The position numbers and the translations under genes are program-made. The notes below the pieces were generated by a model that saw only the letters and a program-made list of their open reading frames with translations, searched no databases and was not told the origin of the DNA. Source: Earliella scabrosa (lineage: Eukaryota > Basidiomycota > Agaricomycetes > Polyporales > Polyporaceae). From it: a stretch of 64,000 nucleotides of DNA. Where the stretch lies: the NCBI GenBank assembly GCA_022605405.1, contig JABYQQ010000001.1, positions 2,604,001 through 2,668,000 of the forward strand, read 5' to 3'. Position 1 is the first letter of the stretch. Every line of letters begins with the position of its first letter. Shown piece after piece: positions 32,770-43,362 of this stretch.

Positions 32770-33017
32770 GACCATATAGTGGCGGCATCTGCCGTTCACG
32801 ATCGTAAAGCGCTCGTTTGCCTGATGCTCGAGCTCGGTGCCTTGGGCGGGGCGGATGTTCTCCTCCGCCATGCTTGTTGTTCTCCCAACAATGTCAGACC
32901 ATCTCATTGAATGGCGCGTGTACACATGTCCGATTCACGCTTGTTCACTACCTGACCAGAGCACCAGGTCACCCGTGGCATCCTCGAGCTCTTGACGGCA
33001 CCCCCACGGCACTCTGA

Positions 33018-34015
33018 CTTCAGCCTGGTGCCGGAGACGAGGCGGTGGTCTCTCTCATCAAGGAAAACGGCCTTGAAGGCGATGTCATCTATGGCGGCCC
33101 GTCCATGTTCGTGGAAGGCGATAACCTCTCAAGGGTTTGCTGTAGTCAACTAGGCGCAACACAGGACCGTGAGCGGAAGCAGTGTACTACTATGCATACT
33201 ACCATACCAGCCATTGTACCAGCAATCCAGTACGACCAGACGGTCTCGCCGCCAGTGCCGTAGCTGCCTGCGCCATGCTGCCACTCCGCGCCGCTGTATT
33301 CACGCAAGCGACAAATGGAGCTCGCGGAGTTCTACAGGTCCCCCGAATGTGTCTTATTGACGCACAGCTTCATTCCCAGCCAGGTATGTCCTTGTACCAC
33401 TCCTATGGTCCCAGCGTGGCAGTGCCATCCAGCTGGTCAACTTGGTTCATGCGGTGTATGGATCCTAGTTCGCCGTCGGTGATGGCCATTCTCTGATTGA
33501 ACTCTACCCTGCTAATGGTTATTCCACGCGCGCAGGTATTAATATGGCTGCAGTGCATGTAGCTGTGGTCACGCCATGCTATCGCTGAAGGCAGGGAGGC
33601 TGATCGCACCGGAAGGGACCTCAGCCATCTGGTCCTGCGCAGCTCTCAGTGGACTGCGCAGGTGAGTGTGCGTCGTACTCCTACATACTCAATGACCCCC
33701 TCATTCCGAACAATCATCGATTTCACATCGCAATACTCTTGCCTCGTCGCACCTGCGGGGCTCTCCGAAGCTTTTGTAGCCGACACGCTCTGCTTCCTCA
33801 CTTATCTTCAGAACACGCAAATAGACACCCAATTGTGTGCCACTGGTCGGCTTCGAGGAGGTGATCGTCATCGAGATCCCATCGCACGTTGACGACTACC
33901 ATCGGGCGGGCCTCGGCACGCCTTCGGGATGACAGTCCCCGCGCACAGGCCTCTTGCGTTCGGCACGGCTGGGTCCGTGGACGAGGGCGAGGACGGTGAG
34001 GCGTTCTACTAGATC
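33018..34015 (+). pseudogene. decayed or unresolved coding segments, unknown family
   Basis: Successive plus-strand pieces look coding but do not join in one frame: GAGDEAVVSLIKENGLEGDV (about 33031-33090), VRPDGLAASAVAACAMLPLR (about 33233-33292), IAEGREADRTGRDLSHLVLR (about 33581-33640), VGFEEVIVIEIPSHVDDYHR (about 33849-33908), and a last piece reading MTVPAHRPLAFGTAGSVDEG that ends with a stop at about 34011. Some pieces border good splice signals. I recognise no family. It could be a real gene with exons I could not chain, or a broken one. Confidence 0.35.
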
Positions 34016-34289
34016 ACACAAAGCGGGCGGTTGCATGCACCCACGCAGATAGCAAAGCTTCCGGCCGTGAGTTCTCGAGTTCTGGAACATGGCTACGAAT
34101 ACACACTATAAGAAACGCACAGTGTCCGCTAGCTACTGCACTGTCCAGGTATGACAACGAAATAGGATAGGAGAGATGGGGGATGGAGTCCTATAATCCG
34201 TGAGAACGTCGAGGAGACCATCAACGTATGGGAGAGTAAGAGCAGACAGAGCCTGAACAAATGAACTGCGGGTGAGAGATCCGTTCAAA

Positions 34290-34925
34290 AAGTGTCAATT
34301 GTCAAATCGTCGGAAGAGAACCAAGTCAGGCGGACGCGTCCTCCTTTCGAACAGCAGGACGCGGACGAGCCCGAGGTTGCTTCATATGCGCTGGATGACT
34401 GCAATGACTGGCTGCAGGCTTCCCTTCGAGGCTTGCTCGACCTTAACAAGGACTAGGTCGTCCAGAGTAATCGCCCGGCCATTGAAAGTAAGCGGGCGAT
34501 TGTCGGCCTGCGCATTCCTCTGTAGGGGACAAGAAGCAACGATGAGCTGTGCTCACCGCTGCGTGTCCGCTACACAGGTGACGCACCGTGAAAGTCTGCA
34601 GCTGGTCCGCGACGGTATGCGCGAGTTTGCTGCGCGCGGGCGGTTTGCCGCCGTAGCAAAGTGTGACCTGGTGGGTATGGACCCCGTACCCTTGGAACTG
34701 TCGCGAGATGCATTAGACCTCGCAGATCATGAGAGGTATCAGGATGTTAGACCCACGCAGAAGACGATCGCGAGTTTCTGTGGCATGTGGCAGTCATCCG
34801 GCCATGCCGGCTTGTTGGGATCGGTGAGGGCATTGAAATCGCATTGCAGAGCATCGCGAAGGCTGAAGTGGTTGAAGGGTACGGCGGGAAGCCGACTACC
34901 AGTGATTATTTGTCCCCGAGAATAA
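34290..34925 (+). pseudogene. decayed or unresolved coding segments, unknown family
   Basis: Three coding-like plus-strand pieces in different frames: EPEVASYALDDCNDWLQASL (about 34363-34422), RESLQLVRDGMREFAARGRF (about 34588-34647) and AVIRPCRLVGIGEGIEIALQ (about 34790-34849), the last continuing to a stop after VLGKFCGL near 34949. The frame changes inside the array are not explained by clear introns, so decay is likely. No family recognised. Confidence 0.35.
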
Positions 34926-34966
34926 GGGTATTGGGCAAGTTCTGTGGTCTGTGAATTGCAATACTA

Positions 34967-35644
34967 TTAGGTGCAGCAACGTGGTAATGTCGAGAACAGC
35001 ATACTAACGTAAACTCGGGAACTAGGTATAGCGGCTGTGCGTGCACCGTTCGAATTCGCGCCGATAGATTCGTTTGACCATGGTGTACTCGCTTGCTGTG
35101 CGATCCCGGGCATTGCCACTGCTGAATAAGACCCATTAACGGCGCTGGTGTCATGCTGTACCTGACAAGGAAGAGGATACACGGTTGAGAAAAGTCTGGC
35201 CTGGTAGAAGGAACTGGGTGAATGCTCTTACCATCGGCTGGAGCAAATGTGTACTAGGGGTGTATTGCAAAGATTCGACAGTGCCACGGGATGACGATTG
35301 GTTAGATTCCTGCAGGACCGTCGTGACGTGAGCACAGTGCCATCGTAACTTACGGTACTCCTATACCATATGCGAGTATCATGATGACGTACCCAAGTTC
35401 CGGTCTGAGATGGGTAGTAACCCTGGGTATCAGACCATGAGAAACCTTGTCCTAGTCCGAGGTTGGGACGTGGTGCAGTGATGTAAAAGCATCGTCCAGT
35501 GCGCTGGTGCGAGGGTTGGGCGGTTAGGTAGGGACGAGAGAGAAACGATGAGAGAGAGAGAGAGCTTACAGGGTCATATACTGGATATATAGTCCTACTC
35601 AGGGCACCGGTATGAGTAGAATGGCCATCGTGAGATGAGCTCAT
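34967..35644 (-). CDS. candidate novel four-exon gene, small Ser/Thr/Gln-rich protein
   Basis: Minus-strand exons 35570-35644, 35393-35503, 35232-35309 and 34967-35161 join through three standard introns (66, 83 and 70 bases; donors GTAAGC, GTACGT, GTAAGA; acceptors CAG, CAG, CAG). All three introns are phase 0 and together the exons give a continuous 152-residue frame ending in TAA. A TATAAG element at 35731-35740 lies about 90 bases before the ATG. The protein starts MSSSHDGHSTHTGALSRTIY, has a central Gly/Tyr/Trp-rich part (GQGFSWSDTQGYYPSQTGTW) and a Ser/Ala/Asn-rich tail. No signal peptide, membrane segment or known domain is evident. I know no homologue; the case rests on intron structure and promoter spacing. 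Confidence 0.45.
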
Positions 35645-35730
35645 ACAGCGGAAGGGTGGTCTCGCCCGGAGGAGAAAGGCACAGGAACAGGGAAGAGGGG
35701 CGGTTGGCTCATGGCAGAGAGGGCGGACCG

Positions 35731-35740
35731 CTTATAAGGC
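35731..35740 (-). promoter_or_regulatory. TATA-like element upstream of the candidate gene
   Basis: CTTATAAG is a palindrome reading TATAAG on both strands; on the minus strand it is about 90 bases upstream of the ATG at 35644. Confidence 0.4.
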
Positions 35741-35744
35741 CCGC

Positions 35745-37021
35745 TCATCCTTCGTGAACACTAACTAACAACAACGGCATCGCATAGCTTCAGCACATCC
35801 GCTGCCACATAGAGGCTCAAACCTCCCTCGATAACAGTCGTCGTCGGGTTCTTCCACAACCTATACACTCCATACACAGCCGAGCGAGGGCAAGGACCCG
35901 GACCGTATGACTGCCACTAACAGGGCCGTGCCAGTGAACCTGAGTTGGACAAGAGATTATTGCGCAAGGGATAAATCAAAGAGGTCCAGCGGCGGACTCC
36001 TGTGTGTTGGCCCATTGAGGCGTATACCTAACGAGAAACCGTGAAGACGCACCGAGATGCCGCTGCATTTATGCCTCCATCATACACATGCCGCCACATA
36101 CTACACGAATGAGTCGTATGAGGTCGGCCGTATGCTGCGATCGCAAGAGGTCCTTGCCAGGAGAGGATGACCGTGAGGAGGTGTGTGTACGTATCGTTGT
36201 GCAGCGTCCTCAATCCGTCCTGAGAACGCACTCGGAACGTCCAGGACTGAGAGGCGATGGAATGTGGCAAGAGTCCGAATTCGAGGATGAAGACCCGTTG
36301 TGCAACTTCGGCTCATCCGAACCATATGGTGTCAGTTACACAGCAACCACATAGAGCTGCAAGGCGAATGGCAGCGGCGTCGGGCACTGAGGTTGACCCT
36401 CAGGAGCCGAGCTGGGTGACATTTCTCGGATTCCGAGTCGGACATGGCTCTCATAGACAAGCAATTTTGAGCGGGTTGAAGTGGCAGAGCAGGTTAATCC
36501 TTCGTCACCCGAGCTTGGATATGAGTGTGTAGTTGGGAACCGTGGGCAAGACCTGTGCGAGCTGAGAGCCTCCAGGTGCGACTCCTGTAGCTGTCGTCGA
36601 CTCGTGGCACCTGCACTGGAACGGCGCACAGGCTGGGAGACGTGTGTGTTGCTGCGGGGTGCGACGCGTCTCCTAAGAGTAACATTGAGCAGAAAGACCT
36701 GAGGCAATACGGACTACTGACCTTGTTCCGCATAGAACGATCCTAGCCAACCGCAGTCTTGCGTGAAATGCGCGCCGGACTCCGTCCAGCCGTAGAGGTG
36801 GCACTAAGTCCCATGGTATACGCCTCGTAGCTGTGGCATGAGCGAAAGGGAACGCAGTGAGAGTTGATGCTAACTTGAACTCTAGAGTACTCCCGCCGAG
36901 GAGGAGAGGCGTCCCGATCGGGCCGGACGGTGATTGGCGCTGGCTGCATAACTCGAAGAAACGCGATCGCTGGTAGAGAGGGCACTGGCTCAGACTGACT
37001 CCGCCGAGATTAAAGGAGACC
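35745..37021. other. gene-poor stretch before the cysteinyl-tRNA synthetase
   Basis: Plus-strand frames at 36088-36354 and 36257-36532 have some coding character (for example EVDPQEPSWVTFLGFRVGHG), but I found no exon chain, start context or family. The last 100-200 bases should hold the CysRS promoter; no TATA box is obvious. Confidence 0.4.
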
Positions 37022-37027
37022 GTGTGG

Positions 37028-40000
37028 ATGCTATCTCGTTCTCTCATACTCTCTCCATCTGCCCGAAAGCCACTTCTTAGGTCTTTCTATACCTCCACAA
37101 TCTGCTATCGAGACTCGGCGTGGCTCTGTATGGCTGTACAACAACCCCCTTGGTCGTTACCGACCCAGAAGGCCCCAGATCCAGTGTTGAAGGTCTACAA
37201 CTCGCTCACGCGTACAAAAGTCGGTGCTAGGTCTACACGTCATCACCAGGCGGGCAAATCATCTGAAGCTCGTCTGTCATAGACGGAGTTTGTGCCGATA
37301 ACTGGACGACATGTGAAGTGGTACAACTGTGGTCCTACGGTGTATGACTCTTCGCATATGGGCCATGCTAGGTGCGTCAGTCTGTCGTCGGGAAAGCATG
37401 TATGGTCTGGCCTATGATCAATGCGAATCTATAGGAACTATGTTACTCAAGACATTCTACGGAGGATCATGACGGATTACTTCGGATATGATGTGCATTT
37501 CGTCATGAACATCACAGACATTGACGACAAGGTATGTGCGTCCACATCACACCTCTGCTGTGACGTTCGCTGTGGCAATGGATCCACCCGTGGAAGACAA
37601 CGCAATTTGTCCGCTGCTCACACCTATCTCCTCACCTTGTTTCCGTGACCGAACATTCGATTGACCGTCGAAGGTTTCGCCTCCGAACGTTCGCATGTAT
37701 TCCGTCGCACTCATTGTATGATGTCCTCGTGTGCTTCTCATCACCGCACTAGAGATGCCTTCTGTGATGCCTGCTGCGTTGCGGGGGCTTCTCGTGCGGA
37801 GGAAATGTGGGTGAAACCGCCGTGTTGCATCATGCACCAGATGCTACTCATACTAGCCACCGTGTCTGCCATCTCCCATGTTCACGCCTATGTACTCGTG
37901 TGGAGCGAATCTCACCAGTTGCTGCGTCTAGATCATCCTTCGCGCACGTCACAACCACCTCATTTCGAAGCTACGATCGGAAATAACAGCACTAACGCCA
38001 GATCTAGTCGAGCAAGTACGTGCGGCCTGGGTCTCCTATGTTAAGTCCAAGGTGGGCAAGGGTCTTCCGGAGTCAGACCGTCCTGCATCGGAGATGGAGC
38101 GGGAGGCATGGCCCGCACTAGTGGAGCGTTTTCAAGACAAGGCATGGAGACAAGCAGGCCTGCAGAGAGACGAGAAGTTCGAGATGCACTTCAACGCTGC
38201 CGTACGTGCGCTCCGCTCTATCGCGCATGACAGCATGTTAATTAAGACCCAGAATGCCACTCACAACGCGCTGACGCAAGCGGAAGCGCAACTCCAGTCA
38301 GGTCACACAGGCGTGGAGCTCGCTCACACGCTAATAGATGTATCGAAGGACGTGCTGGCGCTGGCGCTGGACAAGCAGGTGAGGGTGTAGCTCACGTGCC
38401 TCAACATGCACTAACCTCAGACGCAGTTCGGCAGCACTGTGAGCGACCATTCCATATTCCGTTCCCTTGCGGCGCACTGGGAGGGCGAATTCTTCAAGGA
38501 CATGCGCCGCCTGCGCGTGCGTGACCCCGATACACTGACTCGTGTGACCGAGTACGTGCCTGAGATCGTGTCGTTCGTCGAGGGCATCGTCAAGAACGGC
38601 TACGGCTACGAAGTCGATGGCAGCGTGTACTTTGACACTCGCACGTTCGACAGAGCTGACAACCATTCCTATGCGAAGCTCGAGCCATGGAGCAAGGGTA
38701 ACCTTGAGTTACTCGAAGAAGGCGAAGGGGCGCTCTCTGTGACAATCGGCCGCCGTTCACCGGCGGACTTTGCGCTATGGAAAGCATCCAAACCTGGTGA
38801 GCCGTCGTGGCCCTCGCCTTGGGGCCCAGGTCGCCCAGGGTGGCACATTGAGTGCTCGGTGATGGCATCTGCCATCTTTGGTGACAACATGGACATCCAT
38901 TCCGGCGGCATCGATCTCGCGTTCCCTCACCATGATAATGAAATGGCACAGTCTGAGGTACGTCATTCCGTCAGGTTTGAGCTTCGGGGAAAACTCTGAT
39001 AGCGCATATCAATGCATGGATGGGCATTATCACTGTCCGCTAGGCGTATCACAACTGCTCCGCATGGGTGAATTATTTTATTCACACGGGCCATCTACAC
39101 ATCGAGGGGCTCAAGATGAGCAAGTCGCTCAAGAATTTCATCACCATCGACGTGAGCGGCGCTCATTGTATCGTACCTCATGGACACTAAGTTCGCCCTG
39201 ACGGCCCTCGTGTCAATCCTCGTTCCACAGGAAATTCTGCAGAAGTATTCTGCGCGCCAACTTCGTCTGGCCTTCCTGACGCAGTTATGGAATTCAAAGG
39301 TCGACTTCTCTGAAACGCTCATGACAGGCGAGGTCCGTGGTATCGAGATAGCGTTCAACGTACGTATGCTTCCATGCGTCTATGTCAAAGAGGGTGCACG
39401 CATGCTGCTTCACTCACACTTGCCATCCAGAACTTCTTCACCAACGTCAAAGCGCTTGTCTCGCAAGCGGAGGCGGAAGGACCCAAGTTGGACGACAAGA
39501 ATCACTTCCAGCAGGCTGAGAAGGAGCTGACAGACAGGTAAAATGATCTCTCATTGCCATTTTCGATTCAATTTTACGGACCGAATAGCGACGGTGGGAG
39601 TAGATTGCTGATCACGATGTATCGAATCACAGCCTGCATATCAGCCAAGCGGCATTCCGTGCAGCACTCTGCGATTCGTTCAACACACCTGAAGCGATCA
39701 ATGTCCTCAGGGACCTTGTCTCGCGGGCGAATGTCTACCTCAAGGCTCCCGGCAGCAACGTCGAGATAGGCCTCGTCAAGCGCGTGGCGCTTTGGGTTGG
39801 GAACATGCTGCGCATGTTCGGCCTCGGTGAGGGCGAGACATCCGAAATCGGCTGGGGTCAGGAGAGGAGTGCCGAGGAAGGCGGCGTTAACGTACGTGCC
39901 TGCCCTGGCTGAACGTTCGCCACCCTGTCGTCGCCAGCGGTCCGTGGCCGACTGAAACTGATGAGGCTTTGCACTTGTAGCGCGAAGAGGTCCTGATGCC

Positions 40001-40814
40001 GTACTTGAGAACGCTCTCATCCTTCCGCGACGGAGTACGGAAACTTGCCATTGCCAAGGGTGACAGTGCACTGAAGGACATCCTTACACTCTCGGACAAA
40101 TTGAGGGATGTGGACCTGGTGCCACTGGGCGTGGCTCTTGACGACCAGGAAGGTGCGTACGGCCGGCCATCTTCCCATCCGACAGACTATTGACTATTAC
40201 GCACAACCTCTACCGTAAACTGGGCGGCGATTACCACCGTCTTATGACGCTTTCCGCTCTTAACGCTGTCGACGGCGCCCGCCCAAACTCTCTCGACTAT
40301 GACGACACATGGACGGGTTCCGACTTCTGGACGTGTCACTTGGCACTCACGTCGTGTCCGTTTCCGCACCCGTCTTCCCACCTGCTGCCGTCGCGCGGCG
40401 TGCCCGTCGCTTATCCACCGCCACCTCCCACATCGTATGCATCGCGGGACGCCTGCAGACGGCAAGGCGCTGGTCAAGCTCGTGCCTCCCGCGGAGCTCA
40501 TCAAGGCTCGCGACGAGAAGCGCGCGCTGGCAGAGGCCAAGGCTGCTCGCAAGGCCGCGTCTGCCGAGGCGGAGCGTCAGAAACGCCTTGCCGCGCTTGA
40601 GAAGGGGCGTGTCCCCCCACAGGAGATGTTCAGACCCCCGAACGTACCGGAGGGAACGTACGGGAGCTGGGACGAGACCGGCATTCCCTTGACGGATGGC
40701 GAAGGGAAGGAGCTCAGCAAGAGTGCGGGCAAGAAAGTCCAGAAGGAGTGGACCCTGCAGAAGAAGCGGCACGAGGAGTTCCTGGAATGGCAGAAGCAAC
40801 AGGCGCAACAGTAG
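37028..40814 (+). CDS. cysteinyl-tRNA synthetase, probably dual cytosolic/mitochondrial
   Basis: Class I aminoacyl-tRNA synthetase that charges tRNA-Cys. Eleven exons join in phase: 37028-37219, 37283-37371, 37435-37531, 37932-38378, 38427-38957, 39044-39151, 39231-39359, 39431-39537, 39633-39891, 39981-40152 and 40459-40814 (828 aa). Signatures are [18 protein letters not shown] (HIGH box and zinc Cys), MNITDIDDK then [29 protein letters not shown] (zinc ligands), and [14 protein letters not shown] (KMSKS loop). The C-terminal extension is Lys/Glu-rich, as in eukaryotic enzymes. The first ATG gives a Ser/Arg-rich, acid-free leader ([20 protein letters not shown]) typical of mitochondrial import; an in-frame ATG at 37130 would give the cytosolic form of 794 aa. 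Introns 3 and 10 (400 and 306 bases) are unusually long. Confidence 0.93.
37532..37931 (+). other. unusually long intron in the CysRS gene
   Basis: 400-base intron between NITDIDDK and IILRAR codons, with donor GTATGT and acceptor TCTAG. Most other introns of this gene are 50-90 bases. It contains no recognisable element; a plus-strand frame crossing it (37661-38044) merges with the next exon in the wrong frame. Confidence 0.7.
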
Positions 40815-43362
40815 TCGTTGCAGGAGAGTCGGAGAAGCAGGGTCGATTGTTCGCGGGAGCGTCCGTAGTGACAGCCCTCTGTCCTCGTGGCAGCCATGGT
40901 CGATTTCCGAGTCGGGCGTACGTTGGTCCGTCTGTGTTGATCTATTTACGATTATCCGGAATATCGGGTGATGAAAGAAACTTCTTGACTTTGCTCTGCG
41001 ACATGCTCTGTTAAGGAAGGCGACAGAATAGCTCCGTCATATTCAAGAACCCGATCATGTTCAAGAACCCGCCCGGTCATTGTACGTCAAAGAATCCTGT
41101 CCTGCTGGGCGCGGTCGCCGGATTGGTGATTTTGCATGCCTTGCCTTGCACTTCGTCGTGCGGCGAACTTTCTGCGTCTGCAGCCGCTGATATCTCCGTG
41201 GTCAGTGGTCAGTGTGGAGTCTTCGTGAATGTATGTCCTCTTTGGACCCTTTGGTATGAGTATACGATTAAGACATACCGTACCTCCAGTCGAGGTCGCG
41301 TTGTGTACAGGTGAGTTCTCCAAGTTCTCAGCGCTGTCAGCTCGTGGCACGCGCCTTCGAGATGCACCCGGAAGGCGCTGTTCCGGGTCTTCGCAGACCG
41401 TACCAGCGCTCGACGGTGTTATGCTTTGCATCTGGGTATGTGGATTTCCAGCCACCATCTCGCCCGGTCGCCGTCGCGTGCTATGCACGAGGATGAGCTG
41501 GACAACAAATCAGGCAGCAGAGCACAACCCGAGGCAAGGCCGGGTTTCCCTGGCCACCAACCAACTCTGCTCTACCTCCATTCGCCGGTGTCTTCTTTGT
41601 CATAATGATCTCCGATGCAATGCCAAGTCTGAGAAGCCCTCTGCCCCCAATCGCCTGCTCGAGGCCACCTTCGTGCGGCATTATGCGACGGCAAGGTCGG
41701 GAAGAACCACAACCCACTGGTTCGACCGCGCTATCACTAAGTGACATCGTCCATAACGATGGAGTCGAGCCACAGGCACCATAGATTGTCCACTTGCTAT
41801 ACTCTTATGATCGTTATCATAACGATGAGACGTCAACGCGACCTTGTTGGTTCCTCCGGCCAGCTAGACTGCAATGGCCTCAAGATCAGAGCTCGTGATA
41901 AACATCACTGACAACCATTAACCGCGCTATTTTGATGTGGCGCGTCTCCAAAGTCTTCTACTAGATCGTGGGTTGAGCGGCGTTATTCATGGGTGGTCAG
42001 GACTCCGTTGTGTTTACACAACGGGAACTCGGTATCCAATGCATTCCTCGATCGTGGACATGGAGCATGCGCGGGAAACGGCTGAATAATACAACAACCT
42101 CCAGCGGTGTGGGGTGTTCATCAGTCGCTAGCCTATGAGCGGACCATTGGAGGGACATTCTCACCTAGCATCGTCGGTATTCGGGGTTGGCTCGGGCCCA
42201 CAAGATTGCACCCGGCAGCGAAGGGTCTCCCATAGGCTAATTATGGAACCCTGCTCAATACAATAGCAAGTACGAACAGGTGGCACCGGTGCTAGGAACG
42301 AGGAGAACCTGAGTGAATTTCTTGCGGACGTCGGGGTCGGCCCGGCGGCCGTGCCTTCGCAGACATGCAGGGTCCAATGGCAGAAGTTCACCAGGGTTTC
42401 GAGGGGCAGTAAAATCCGAATTGCAGCCAGTCGGCTTGTGATTGCTGCGCTAATAGCGGGTGGCTACAACATAACACCCGTTGATCGGTCGCACAGAGGG
42501 GGTGGATCAGAATTCTGAGATGAACATCCACGGCATGAGCGTTTGCTGGCGAATCATGAGCCTACTCACCTCCATCACTCATGAATGGACAAGTAACCAT
42601 AAATGGGTTTCGTTCGACGATGAGGCTGCCGATGTGACTTGGATGGAGAGTCCGAGCCGGAGATAGGGGAAGGAATGAGGTTGACATACATCGCCCATGC
42701 GTACAGCCACTGAAGCGGGCGTGTACCTTAGCGGGATAGCATGAATGAGCAAATTGTGAGAGGTGTGGGGTACACTCCCGCCCTAGCAAGCGACGCGTCA
42801 GGGCCGTCACGGAAGCTCTGATTCCTCTAGCAGGACCCACGACGTTCACGGGCGTCGGGGTTTGATCCGACTCCACCTTCCCAGCAGAATAGTCAATGAC
42901 ACTTGAGTAAGACCCGTTGCAACACCGTTCTCGAAGGAGATCGTGACAATAGTCGACACTCGATTGGGATACATGCATACGGTGGGTACTGAGAAACGAC
43001 GCTGACTCACACCAGTTCCTGAAGCTCGGCGTGTGAACGGAAATTTGTCGAAACACTTGGAGTACCAGTACTGGTTCTTCATAACCAACCAGACACAGGA
43101 TGGGTGCACATTGTCGCGACAATATGCCCGTTGCGTTAGAACGGTGTAACACATGATGCACAGCACGCACCTAGACCCGGATGTTCACATCCGTATCGGA
43201 CGATGCCAGAGTAAGCATCAACTCGGTGAAACATTGATAATCGTGACAGCACGGCTGAGAGATGCCTTGCAAACTGCACAACGTTCAGCCACAGCGCATC
43301 CTAACATCAATCCGACCGCCCTTACAACCACATTCTTTGATTGTCACCCAAACCGTGTGCGA
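40815..43362. other. gene-poor region between CysRS and fRMsr genes
   Basis: No supported gene. Small features: a duplicated TTCAAGAACCCG at about 41040-41070, and a perfect palindrome ATCGTTAT-C-ATAACGAT at 41810-41826 with a related ATAACGAT at 41752-41759. Open frames here are short and lie on both strands. Confidence 0.45.

Larger units (their letters stand above)
30895..32999. other. repeat- and hairpin-rich island, left part
   Basis: Lower GC than the flanking genes and no long open frame. It contains a TATA element near 31112 followed by a possible short start exon at 31210 (MLNVIR before a GTAAGT donor), perfect hairpins, 21-base-spaced direct repeats, a large imperfect inverted repeat, and a cluster of GTAAG donor-like sites on the minus strand (31835-32090). 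A minus-strand frame from about 32259 (MARQSSTAPHKRP...) stays open for about 53 codons before a stop and is too short to call a gene. Confidence 0.5.

Noticed and set aside
37661..38044. 127-codon frame inside CysRS intron 3 as a nested gene
   Set aside because: It extends into the next CysRS exon out of frame, lacks motifs and has no promoter; treated as intron sequence.
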